Positions 39,491 to 50,857 of a stretch of 64,000 nt of DNA are shown piece by piece. Below the pieces are notes generated by a model. That model worked only from the letters and a program-made list of their open reading frames with translations. It did no database searches and was not told where the DNA came from. Source of the stretch: Paralichthys olivaceus (Eukaryota > Chordata > Actinopteri > Pleuronectiformes > Paralichthyidae); the NCBI RefSeq assembly GCF_024713975.1, contig NC_091104.1:14093580-14157579 (forward strand), in the 5' to 3' direction. The position numbers were made by a program, and so were the translations under genes. The first letter of the stretch is position 1. The number at the start of each line of letters is the position of its first letter.

Positions 39491-42400
39491 TGTCTTGGTT
39501 GTCTGGGAATTTTCTGACTCATCTTCTCTCAAATCATCTTTTTTTTCAATTATAAAATGATCGTTCACTTTACAATAAACTTGTACATTTTGACATTTGT
39601 TGATAAGGAATGGTTTCATTTATTAACATTTGGTCTGTCAGTGGTTGAGGTGTTGGATGCAGCAGAGAATAACTGTGAGGCTGTGTCAGTGTTTTCAGGA
39701 GCAGATGTCTGGGCTTCAACTCTAACCCTGTGGACAGGAAACGGGCATGACAGGATTGCCCGGTGCGATAAAACCTGGCCATAAATTCCAACATACACCC
39801 TTCGATACATACACCCCTCCCTCTTTTTAAAGGTATTGGCTATTTAAATTTTTTAAACTGTGGTTAAAGCATGGCTGAACAGATAATAATCTCAAAGTAA
39901 TTAACCAGCCCACCACTTTTTTCCAGACTGAAATACCTCAACAACAGATATTGTAAGACCTGGATGCAGCACCACTGCTCATTGCAGCAATTTTCTCCCA
40001 GTGGCCACTTGTGGTATTGTAGCTGAAAATCCCCTGTGACCCAAAACAGCTGTTTCCTCAAAGGTCACCACTGAAAAAGATGATTAGAAAGCTTTTTGAC
40101 AGAACAGCTCCAACTGCTAAATTTATCTAAATATGCTTCAAAATATGAATGTAAATCAATCCTTCAGCGTTATATCACTTACCTTCAATTGAAGGTGTAA
40201 GTTATAGGACACAAGCATCTTACATTATACTAGCACATTTTTTCAACACAAGAAAAACTTGAGATATTTGTAAGTTACCTGTCCAAAAATGAATTAGAAG
40301 ATGTGTTTCTATCATAGAGGTGGAATTGTGGACTGATGCCGATATTACTTCAAAAATTTATCATTTGCTTTCGGTTTTTAAAAGTGTGATCTAAAACACT
40401 ATTTTTGAGGACTACAAGTGTGAAAATCTTTTTTTCCTTGCATATTTCTAATAGCATGATTTAAATGTTTTCAAATATTGCATTTACCTACAGGTGTAAA
40501 TAGAATGCTAAAAACTAAACCATTTGAGGTAAAAATATGTGGAAATGTTGGATTTTAAGTTTGCAGCTGTTATTGTACATTTGATATTGATGCAATGTCT
40601 AACTGATTAATCTGTGTCTTATCAGTCTACTATAAACATGGACTTATGCTTATGCAAAGGTGTAATTATTGATCATACAAGATAACAGCTTCCCGCTTCC
40701 TTTATTTGGAGAAATGGATTCTGTTGACCGGTTCTTCTTTGTTCTTACTTGATTTGATCATTTCACAGATTTCTCAGCCTTCATCATTAGGCACCACACA
40801 TGCTCAGACTGTCTCCAAGGGAACTCCTCCAGGGAGCCCTCAAACCTGCCTCCCGTTCTTTTTGTTGCCAGGACAACAGACTGCGAACTCGCAGCACACG
40901 AATCAGTGTCTCATAGCAACAGATTGGCCTCAGAGCTCCATTCTGAACCAATCAGGAGCCAGGTGCTGGTAGTTGAAGCCCTGTTGATGCTCCATCCTAC
41001 TGCATTGGAGAGAGGGGTGGGTGGTGTTGCCTGTTGTGTAGTAAACAAAGACTAAATGGTTCAATGAATAATAATCCAGCACATTTTTTTTAAATGCAGA
41101 CAAAATAGAATAGAATAGAATAGTGTGCCTTTATTTGATATTGCACAGCTATGCAACAGAATTTACTGCATCTCCATAGTGCATACACAGTACAAAAATA
41201 TAAATATGAAAGATGTAAAGATACAGTGGACCACAAAGTACATGCACATTTGTAAAAAAAAAAACAAGTTTGATATAACTTGTATGAGAAGATTGAAGAT
41301 TGCACAAATCCTAGTTATAACAAAGGCAACAACAAGGAACAAGAAGGGAAAGAAGAAATGAAACCTGAAAAACACCTGACATTGTTCATAATCATTAAAT
41401 ATATATATACACATATTATTGTTAATATTATTATCATTATTAATATTATTGTTGTTGTTGTTATTATTATCATTATTAATATTATTATTATTGTTGTTGT
41501 TGTTATTATCGTCATTATTTCAAAATATTTGTAAAACCTTTTTTGTGTTTTGTGGAGCGAGAATTTTCCTGTTTTTTCTGTCCATGTTGAGAATTTACAT
41601 TGATCTGATTGAAAAGCAGTCAATAAAGGAGGGATGAAAGGAGGGAAAAAAGGAGGGAAGGATGGAAAGTAGAAAGAAAAGAAAGAAGATTGGAAAGAAG
41701 GGAGAAGGACAGGAAGGAGAGTAGACAGAGTGGAAGGAAGGAGGGACAACCTGGGCTCTCTTCTCTTGCTGTGTCTAATCACCCAGATGCCAGTTTGTTG
41801 TGATGGTGGGAAGAAGCAAATGACTGACACTGTTTTTCAAAAGTCAGCACATAGAAACTGAAAGTCTGGAGACTTGTGGAACATCAGCTTCCACTTCTGT
41901 AATTCAAAGAAAAAACGAGAGATCACCAAACCATGTAAAGTACTGAGGAACCAAATATAAAAAAATAAGTCAAGTACATTATTAGTATATTAGTACTTAG
42001 TTCTAAGTAACATATTAATAGATTTTGAGTCAGTATACTTCATGTGGAGATAACAGTATGACACTGCCTGTGGCCGGCTGTTACAGCTCCGGGGCTGTTG
42101 GTTAAAATATAGCCCCTTGCTCTGATGGGACAACTCCCCCCTCACTGAGCCGCTCCTGGAGTTCCTGAGTTGGGGGAGTTGGCTGTACAGGGGAGGTGTG
42201 CATGCAGAGGCCCACATAGGGCCAGGGTAACCTTTCCTCCAGATTCCCTAACCCAGTTGAGGCTGACTTCCCCGCTTACATCACAAACAGGCTGCTGAAC
42301 TTAGGCCCGGGCCTGTCTGTCATGCCTTCGTGCTAACTCGTTCTTCCCCGTTACTCCTCCCTCTTCCCCTCTCTGCTCTCTAACTGCCTGCATTGTGGCC

Positions 42401-43459
42401 TGCACTGCCACGGCTCCAGGACCTCATTGCTCCCTGAGGTCATGCTTATGTGAGTCATGTAATGTGGTGCAGCCTTCGTTAGCAGCCCGGCGCCAGGGTC
42501 AGGCTAACACACCTGCTACACGCCCTTATGCTGCAGGCAGGCTGCAAACAGTCGATTAAGAGTGACATGAGGTAAATCTTAGTCATGTGAGGTTAGTAGA
42601 ACAATCACAGTATGTACAACTTTAAGGGTGTGTGCTCATGACAATCATACTTGGCCAGCTGTGCTTTTTTTTTCTTTTACTAAAGTGGGTCTATTTTGGT
42701 TAAATCGAATAAGTAATTTTTTAAGGGGTATAATCACAGCGTCTTCTTCACATCATGGCTCTGAGAAGTTTGTTGGGACTTTCTGAAACATTTCTTCCTT
42801 TGTCCAAATGCAGTTGGTGATGTAACAGTAAATGTAGGTCAGGACCAATTTGAATTCTCCGCCAGAGAATGAACTCATGGAGACGGTTCAACAGCGGCCC
42901 ACAGCAGAAGCAGCCAAACATACGTTAGCATTTACATGAAGTTTAAAGAATAGGTTTTCGAGTGCAAAATCAAATTTAAAGGCTCAAGTTGTCTGCAGGT
43001 GTAACTGTGATAATATAGAAATGAAAAACCTCATGTAGCCCATATGGTTGTAAAGGAAGCTGATGTTGCCTCCGCCCAGACATCCTTTAAGACAACAGCT
43101 ACAGCCACACACAAAAGATGCATGGAGATCCTGACCATAGGTGTGGTTCACCAGTAACACTGCAATTTAACTGGTGACCTCTAATGGACAACCTACTTTA
43201 CAATGAAACCTCAATAAACATCACATGTTGGACACAGTTGAAGGAATAATGAAACATTTTTACACTGAGGTGACAGGCTGCAGCAATAACGTGGATTCAA
43301 AACGCATTCGACTCACTTTGTTGCTTGGTGAATTTGTGTTTGTGTTATGAACCATCGAAGTGACAAATTAAGAACGTGTTTATCTGTTTTTCGCGTGAGA
43401 AAACTGCACAAATAACTCCCAAAAAAACAAGACCGAGAGCTGCGCTTCATCTGGCACTG
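39491..43459. other. grhl1-klf11 intergenic, no gene; candidate regulatory stretches
   Basis: No supported gene. About 40780-40960 is moderately GC-rich, with an inverted CCAAT (ATTGG, 40923-40927), a direct CCAAT (40948-40952) and a near-consensus RFX site GTTGCCAGGACAAC (40864-40877). About 42050-42560 is GC-rich unique sequence without an ORF. Simple repeats are AATAG units near 41102-41121, a compound ATT/GTT tract at about 41401-41519, and a purine tract at about 41630-41750. Text after 41120 ('gtgcctttatttgatattgcaca') resembles a common teleost repeat. Confidence 0.55.
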
Positions 43460-44060
43460 GTGCTGCGTTCACGTGTTGTGGGAAAGGTGGGGAAAACAAC
43501 ATTCTCTTTGGCCCTTTCGCTTTTTAGTCTTTTAAAAGACGTTTAAAAGGTTTTCCATCACCAACAATGTGTTGTATGCAATCGAGTTAATGATAATATG
43601 TCGTTTTCTAACAGCCTAATAATGATTATGTGTCTGTAAGTGTACATCACATGTGGTAAACTTTCTTTGGGAGTTTCTGCAGAGTGTAAACAACAGTCTC
43701 CACTGCCGGAGGATATCTGTAAAATTAGGTAAAGAACTCTGAACTATTAAGTAATCTAAAATCAGTTCTTTACATTTTATTGTCATCTAGACTTTAAGCC
43801 ATAAGTGGTTATGTTCCTCCTTTTAAAATAGGGTCAATATTGTGGAATGCAAACATTTGCAGATTTGCCTACATAACAACAGAGCTTGGAATTTCCAACC
43901 CCCGCGTCGGAGGATGCAACTGGAATACCCCCTCAAGTTGGAATTTCTACATGGAAGGTTGGAGGAACCTCACCACCCCCGACTTGAAATCCATTGTAAA
44001 ACAGCAAACGTGGCCCAAATATCCCAAAACAAATGTTGGCCATCATGGGATGTGTGGTTT
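43460..44060. repeat. Possible MITE-like composite repeat
   Basis: The phrases 'gctgcgttcacgtgttgtgggaaaggt' (about 43462-43490), 'ggaatttccaacccccgcgtcgg' and 'ggaggaacctcaccacccccgacttgaaat' (about 43962-43991) recall a non-autonomous teleost element whose ends carry 'tgctgcgttcatgt' and 'cgacttggaattc' type text. The boundaries and class are uncertain and no clean inverted repeats were found. The overlapping 122-codon plus-strand frame at 43840-44208 is probably fortuitous. Confidence 0.35.
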
Positions 44061-44574
44061 CCTAGGCGAGGTGCAATCTGCATGTGAGCATAAAGTAAAT
44101 GGTGACTTACAGACATGCACTGGACTCCGCAGATCCTCCATATTTTCCAGAGGAGGTGCATGTCCAAGTGAGAAGCTCCGAAGTTTTGATTCTATCCACC
44201 TAGTATAAAGTCTGTAGACATACAGATTGATGTGTGAATATAGCGAGGGATGACAAGCGACAGTGAAAAAACAATAAAACACCAAAAATGAAAAAAGAAA
44301 CAAAAATCTTTCTGTGAAAAAGCAGTGACACGCATGTAGAAGACATAAATGAAGATGTCAACAGAGTTTGAGGTGATAAGAGCTGACGAAGGTGTCTGGG
44401 TGCTGTAACAAAATCATCTGATGTCTGCAGCAGAGTTATAACGTCACTTCTTTCCTCTGCATGCTGCACCCGGCTGCTCCACCTCTCACCTGAATAATTC
44501 GGAGAACATGTTGCTGTTGTGAACGCGTCTGTGCAGAGAACCTCCTGCTATGTTGTGCATGTGTGAAAGGAAAA

Positions 44575-44870
44575 CTCTGGACCCAATTCTCCGGGTTTTA
44601 AAACGGCTTTAGGCCCGAATTGCAAAAAAGCCGACTTGGCACCCAACTTTGGCACCTTTTGTTGACATGCGGTATTGCTATGGCTAACTTGTGGCCAAAA
44701 TCTGGCAAACAGGAGCGGAATGTAACATGCCATGTTCCAGGCGGCACATGGGCAGAATGCGGGCTAAAACTGGGCCAAAGCAACATTGATTTTATTTCTC
44801 TGTGGAGATTCTCAATCATCCAGGTCATGGTACATCCAAGTGTAGCATTTGGATATTGTTATTTATTTTC
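44575..44870 (+). repeat. GGCCCA-type dispersed repeat upstream of klf11
   Basis: Short degenerate units of 'ggcc.aaa' and 'ggca' recur ('gtggccaaaatctggcaaacaggagcgg', 'cacatgggcagaatgcgggctaaaactgggccaaag'), ending with 'caacattgattttatttc' and 'tcatccaggtcatgg' type text. The order is familiar from a common teleost repeat. It ends just before the GC-rich klf11 promoter. Confidence 0.55.
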
Positions 44871-44929
44871 AGTTAAATCCTCGCGCTAATTGCACTGCAA
44901 TAGACTGGCAGACTAGAAGCTTGCAGCGC

Positions 44930-45398
44930 TGCGTGGTAGTTGTGCGATGGCGTTGTTCCCACAGCCCCGGAACGCCTCATAGACTGAATCGACCTTTCGC
45001 CCAGTTTAGCTGCTGGAGGTTCATCGGGTTTACTCTGACACTGCTGACTCCGCGGCCACGCCCACCAACGGCCACGCACCCCGTTTCCTCCAACCGCCCC
45101 GTGAGCACGCAGTGTTCACGCGCTCGCCGCTCCCCCATTGGCCGGGACTCCGCACACACTCGACCGCGATTGGCGGAGTGTTGCCACCCAGCCAGTGCGT
45201 GTTGTGAGTTTTGTTTTTCTTTTTTTTTTTTTTCGTGTGGTGGTTCTCCTCCGTGTTGTAGTCTCTCAGCTGAGAGGAGGCAGCAGCGGCTCAGTCACAC
45301 AAACCCTGCGCGACCCGAGCGCCGCCGACCGCCGTTCTCTTTGTTTCCCGAACAACAACAAGAACAACATCCACCGATTTTTTTTATTTCGCTCATCG
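44930..45398 (+). promoter_or_regulatory. klf11: klf11 promoter and 5' UTR region
   Basis: A GC- and CpG-rich block abuts the first coding exon. It has two inverted CCAAT boxes (ATTGG at 45137-45141 and 45169-45173), spaced 32 bp start to start, a spacing compatible with paired NF-Y binding. A CACCC/GC-type site, CCACGCCCACC, sits at 45056-45066 and suits KLF/Sp proteins, so feedback by the gene product is possible. No TATA box is evident. Long frames across this block, including one in frame with the chosen start (ATG at 45138), are treated as 5' UTR because they encode Phe/Val runs from a poly-T tract. Confidence 0.6.
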
Positions 45399-45990
45399 AT
45401 GCCATCGCGTAAATCCACAGACATGGACTCACACGGGGTAAGACGCGCATTGTTTGGTTTCTGTTTCTCACGTCCAGGTGTTTACACAGTTATCTGCTCT
45501 TCCTGTAAACAAGAGAGATTTCTGTGTCCTTCTATTAATATCATTCGGTGTAATACTAACATCCCCAGTGAAGCTAAATCTCTCCTTTTATTTTAAAATG
45601 CATTAGTAAAAACTTGTTTTTAAAAAAATGTATTTTAATGTTACATTTGTATTTAGCGTTTTTGTTTCTATATTTAAAAAGGGAATAATATATGATGTTC
45701 GTGATCATTTATAATTGTAACACGTGAGGAAGCCTGTCAGTGTCACCGGGTTCACTTTTTTTTTTTTTTCGCGCAGCATCAATAATACGCTTTGTTCTCC
45801 GTCTGAATTTAGAATAAAAAGTTGTAACGTAATAAGCCCACTTCCTGATCCAATCCCGCTTTATGGGGGATTTCACATGGCTCATCTCTGCAGCACGTCA
45901 CTGTTTGGTCTATATTTGGCGATGGGAGGTGTTCTGGCTGCGAGCCACGGGCAATGCATGCTGGGCTGAGGTGAAGTCGCCAACACTTAC

Positions 45991-46029
<39 letters not shown>

Positions 46030-48423
46030 TTCACTTTATTGGCAGCAACGTGCAGAGTGAACCCGGGAACCTGAGATGCTGACTGGGAAATTTGAGAGAT
46101 TTCTGGTCAATATAGTTTTCAAAGCTCCCCCTCTCTGTTTGCATCCGTGCCATTGTCATGTATCAACACAACCCATCATGCAGTGTAACCACGGCAACCA
46201 CATGATGCCAGAGAATGTTAATTTTGCTTCATTTGTCTGATTTGTTTTTCCCTCCAGACCGAGTACATGGATCAATGTGGGTCCGTCGCCAAGAGGAGGA
46301 GGCACGACAGCGAGCACTCCGTCTCTGGCCTGGAGTACACAGACCTGGAGGCAGCTGAGGCCCTGGTGTGTATGAGCTCCTGGGGCCAGGGCCTCTTCCC
46401 CAGCAGCAACAGGCCGAACCCCTGCAAGCCCAGACCCCTCACCCCGGCCTCGGACTCTTGCGACTCCCTCCTGCCGTCAGAGATTCCAGAGCCCCCGAAG
46501 GACTTTGTGTCCCTCTCCTCCCTGGTGAGACACTCCTCATACTGTACAGGTGTCAGGGCATTTCAATAAAGTGTATGTCAAGTCTTGGAAGCGGGAGTTG
46601 CGAGTGCGAAGTTGGTGAAACCACTGATATCAGATGTTTGAGTAGCAAAAGATATTCCTGAATGTCAAGGTTTGCATTGAACCCCATAACCTTTCAATGT
46701 AATATCTAAAGATAACAGTGCTTTATGGCAGGAGAGTGACCTTCAGATAGTTAGTTCTTACAGATGCAGGGTCATAGCAATCTCAGTTTATAGCTCAGTG
46801 TTATCATTATCCTTGTATGTACCTGTGTGCTGCTACTTGTGATCTCTGCAAACACAGGTGCTTGTAAACTAAAGGTACACAATATAATATTATGGCCCCC
46901 TTTAACTCCTCCACCTTCCTTTTTTCATTCTCTTTCTAGTGTATGACTCCCCCTCACAGCCCCAGCTTTGTTGAGACTTTAACATCCAGCACTGGCCTCC
47001 AGTCAAACCTGGCTGTGTCCTCACAGCGCTGTGGGCCCGGTCTCCATCAACCTTTCCTGGCAACCATTGGTGAAAAAAACCCCTCCCTCCCCGCTCCGCC
47101 ACAGCCCTGCCGAGCCATGGCGACCAGCGTCATCCGCCACACCGCAGACAGCACCCCCTGCCAACACCACATTCCAGTGGCCCCCAATCCAGAGAAAACG
47201 AGAGACACAGTGATGGCTACAATGGTCTGCCTGCAGCAACAACTGCAACAGCAGCACATCACAAGGACTGAGCAGATAACCTCACCTCCATCTCCTCCAG
47301 CTCTCCTCACACCAGTAAAGTCAGAACTCCAGCCCAATACCTCAAAACGCTGTTTGGACAATGTCTCAACCCCCACTCCTGTCAATGCCCAACCGCAAAA
47401 CAGCCCATCCCCTCCCACTATTGCCGCAACCCTGTCCCCACCTCCAGTCAGGAGCCCTCAAATCATCTGCCAGATGTTCCCTGTCAGCAGCCAATCAGGG
47501 ATAATCTCAGCCTTCATACCCAGCACAGTTCAGACATCCAATACTGGAATTCAGACCACCACCACACCCATCCTCCCCCAGCCCACCACAGCTAACACCA
47601 CCCCTGTCCAGCAGTCCCTCATTGTGGGCTCGGCTATGCCCCAGGGCACGGTGATGCTGGTCCTCCCTCAGTCCTCAGTGTCTCAGGCCCCTCACTGCTC
47701 ACAGACTGTCATGACCCTGGGCAACACCAAGCTGCTACCTCTGGCCCCGGCCCCCATGTACGTGCCAGCGGGGCCCAGCAGCAACACGGCCCCCACAAAG
47801 ATGGACTTCTCTCGCAGGAGAAACTATGTGTGCAACTTCCCCGGCTGCAGGAAGACATACTTTAAAAGCTCACACCTCAAGGCTCACCTTCGAACACACA
47901 CAGGTGAGCAGCACATAGTAGAGTGTGGTTTGGCTAAATCTAGTGAGAATAGGGAGTATAAAGTGACCATAGATGAGGCTGACATCCTGTTTGTAAAACA
48001 TTCATTCTTTGGCCTTGTTACTCCTAATGGAAAGAGAGTGAGCTCATTGTTATGTGAAACCAAAGTTTTTATGACTGCAATGTGACTCACTTGCTGACTC
48101 CCCCTGTTTTTTTTCCTTTAGGTGAGAAACCATTTAGCTGCAGCTGGGATGGCTGTGACAAGCGGTTCGCCCGCTCAGATGAGCTCTCACGTCATCGGCG
48201 AACGCACACCGGCGAGAAGAAGTTTGTGTGTCCTGTGTGCGACCGGCGGTTCATGCGCAGCGATCACCTCACCAAACATGCACGGCGCCACATGACCACA
48301 AAGAAAATTCCCTCCTGGCAGGCTGATGTCAGGAGCTTGAACAAAATGGCTGCCAGCAAAACGCCTCCCTCAAAACCAGGCCTCGCCACAATCAGCATGC
48401 TGGTACCTGCCGTCTCTAAATAG
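45399..48423 (+). CDS. klf11: Krueppel-like factor 11 (TIEG2), complete, 4 coding exons
   Basis: Nuclear GC/CACCC-box transcription factor of the TGF-beta-inducible group, mostly a repressor acting through SIN3. Coding exons are 45399-45437, 46258-46524, 46940-47903 and 48122-48423; all are GT-AG with matching phase, giving 523 aa (human KLF11 is 512). Residues 42-52, [11 protein letters not shown], are the SIN3-interaction helix, followed by SSWGQ. '[11 protein letters not shown]' spans the exon 2-3 junction and matches the conserved LCITPPQSP block. '[11 protein letters not shown]' matches the KLF11 repression segment. Three C2H2 fingers lie at about 398-481: YVCNFPGC..., FSCSWDGC..., FVCPVC..., joined by TGE linkers. 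KLF10 is the close alternative, but length, finger flanks and the GRHL1 neighbour favour KLF11. The start is inferred; a second Met lies at codon 9. Intron 1 holds a C38 run. Confidence 0.95.
45992..46029 (+). repeat. C38 homopolymer in klf11 intron 1
   Basis: An uninterrupted run of 38 C. It is long enough to be unreliable in length. On the opposite strand it is a G38 tract able to form quadruplex-type structures. It sits about 230 bases before exon 2. Confidence 0.95.
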
Positions 48424-48920
48424 GCTCCGAACACTGCCATCCCACTCACTCCCAAGATACCACAGGGATTCAGGGAGTAGCCAAGCACATGAGGCTGCTG
48501 CTCTTCTACTCATGGGAAAGAGAAAAAAAACATGCACTGGACTCTTTTTTTCCTCTCTACTGTTAATTTGTACATGTGTGTTCCTCTAAAGGATTCTTTT
48601 GTTTACTTTGATATAAGTGATCATTTGTATGCACCCTTGCCAAAGCCTTTGTATGAAGTTTGTCTTACACATTTCCCCTTCTATCCCCTCCTGAAACACT
48701 TTGTGTCAATACTGATATATATGTATATATATATATGTCTATGTGAATGTATTGTATTGTTGTATGAAATGCATTTATTTGTCATATCTGGGAAAAAAAC
48801 TATTGACACGAAAGACAATGTATAAATGAATATTAATCAACAATACTATGATTATACCTTGATTATATCTCCCTGTATAACTTTTCATATTATTTAATAC
48901 ATATTTGTAATAAAATAAAA
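48424..48920 (+). other. klf11: klf11 3' UTR
   Basis: Non-coding, AT-rich, with a short TA run at about 48717-48738. AATAAA at 48909-48914 (in AATAAAATAAAA) is the likely polyadenylation signal, with GT-rich text (TTTGTTCATCTTGTG) downstream. That gives a 3' UTR of about 500 bases. Confidence 0.65.
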
Positions 48921-50430
48921 CGGATAAAACAAGTACGATTTGTTCATCTTGTGACTTTCCAATAACTAGTCCTAGAAAAACAAAGCACTGGATCATTGTA
49001 GAGTCAGCAATCTTTCCCAGTAGGAGTGAGTGTCTGCCCACATCCTGCGTGCGTCACACTGCCACTGCCCCCACCACCGCCCTCTCTCTCCCTCGTCAGC
49101 TGAAACTCACTCGTGTCCTCTGAAATGTGCTGACTGGCCTATGGGAAGCTTCCTGCTCAATGAATAATAATTTTTTTGTAAGTAAAGCTTTTTCAGTGAG
49201 ACCCTCTGGGGACATGGTGTCCTGTTCATTAGCTGAGAGGCAGGATGCTGGATGAGTCAGAGCAGATACGTCTGGTCGCTTGTTCATCAGCAGATTATTG
49301 GAGGCATCAGCCTTGTTACATTGGAGCAAGGAGGCGGTGGAGTTGTGTGCTTATTGCGTAACACACCACTGGGTTTCAAACAATCACATATCTCTGGTTT
49401 GTTTCAGCAAACACCCCCTGTTCTTGCTATGAGTGGAAACACTGAAAGATACAGTTGTTAGTGCAGAATTTACCACCCTGTGAGATTTGTTTTTAATATA
49501 CATGCTTCATGTGCAGAAATCAGAAGGATGCATGTGTAGATTTAAAAATGCAGAAAATAACAAGATGCAGTTGAGATCAATGTGAACAAACATAAATCTT
49601 CCCGCTCATCTAAACACTGACACCCACTAACTAGTAGTTTACCCGCCTTCCAATCACACGGTGAGAAATATGAACTACTGGGGGGTGCGACCAATCACCT
49701 CTCTCCCCTGCGTACCCGCCCCTTTGCCTTACTGACCGACATACTCACTGGCCTGGTGCCACACGAGCGCTGATCTGCGGCGACACCTGCTGGTAGAATG
49801 ACATCAAATACCCATTCAGTTCCTTTGTTATTTGTTTGTCCAGTGAGAATGTAATTTTAAATGATTCACTAAGTTTATTCATCTACAGAGTTCAGCTCCA
49901 AGTACTCTATATTATGTAAATAACAATAAAAGGCACATAAGACGAAGACTAAATACCACTGCTTGAATATATTTGCAATATTTTACAGTGCTACAATGAG
50001 ATACAATATTAACGAGACAGTAACTTCAAATGATCAACTGTGCTCCTCCAGACTCCAGAACTACTTTAATGCAACAATCACTTTAAATAATTAGGAGCAA
50101 TTTCCTTTTTATCACTGTAAATTAAATTAAGTGTATTCATTCTAACAAAAAATGTTTTTGTTGGGCACAGTAAAAAGTTTTAGGTGTTCAGAACCTTTCA
50201 CTTATCGAACATGTTATTGTATTATGTATGTAATTTACAGTAGAGTACATTTAGTTGTATGGCACACAAGGATAAAATGAATGGAGTTTTTTTGTACCAT
50301 TTTATTAAAATGTATGGAAAATCAATAAGTAATATATCCCATTTAGCCTACTTGCACAATAGCTACCCAATAAGTCCATTTTTAAAAGCAAAATAAAGTA
50401 AGTAGTCATATTTGTTTCTTTTATGAATTA
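48921..50430. other. klf11-dnaaf2 intergenic, no gene seen
   Basis: AT-rich unique sequence without a supported exon or recognised transposon. A slightly GC-richer patch at about 49040-49110 and another at about 49680-49790 carry no recognisable promoter pair. Confidence 0.55.
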
Positions 50431-50857
50431 CATTTATATTTCTTGTAGGTTGAAATCCTTTGTGAACCTGCCTGCGGGTAAGTGTTTCTCGGGGAGTTGT
50501 TTCCCTGTTACACTACCGACTCTCCAGTTACCATGGTTACACATAGACACAACAACGGTATGATTTGCTGCCGTTTGGAGTTTGAGGTCGCGTTTAAACC
50601 TTAAACACGTATAAATGTACGTTAATAACGTAGCAACTGACACGCAGTTTACGAACTTTATCGGGAGTAGATAGCAGCAGCGGGTGAATCAGATAGAGTA
50701 AGAATCTTTACACAGTGTGGGATCACAGACAACCGTCTTTACATGTTAATGGTTCTGCTGACACCGGAAGAGCGAGCTGCCGCTGCTACGATCTGAGTTT
50801 GCCCTTGCTGCAGGAAACTCTAACTTCAGTGAACTTAATTGAATCAAAATCGCCAAC
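50431..50857 (+). promoter_or_regulatory. dnaaf2: dnaaf2 promoter and 5' UTR with X-box
   Basis: A near-palindrome, GTTACCATGGTTAC, lies at 50527-50540. Read on the minus strand it is GTAACC-AT-GGTAAC, an exact match to the RFX X-box consensus GTNRCC-N(0-3)-RGYAAC with a 2-bp spacer. RFX factors activate ciliary genes, so this fits dnaaf2. The site is about 320 bases before the start codon. The exact transcription start is not visible. Confidence 0.65.

Noticed and set aside
43840..44208. 122-codon plus-strand frame
   Set aside because: It lies within a probable MITE-like repeat, overlaps other frames of similar length and has no family resemblance.
44849..45412. 187-codon plus-strand frame before klf11, and the 45138-45596 frame
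   Set aside because: These are open because the klf11 promoter is GC-rich; they contain Phe runs from poly-T and no conserved sequence upstream of the MPSRK start.
46943..48085. 380-codon frame continuing past klf11 exon 3
   Set aside because: Residues after HTGE come from intron 3. The donor CAG|GTGAGC at 47903/47904 joins in phase to exon 4, which completes the zinc fingers.
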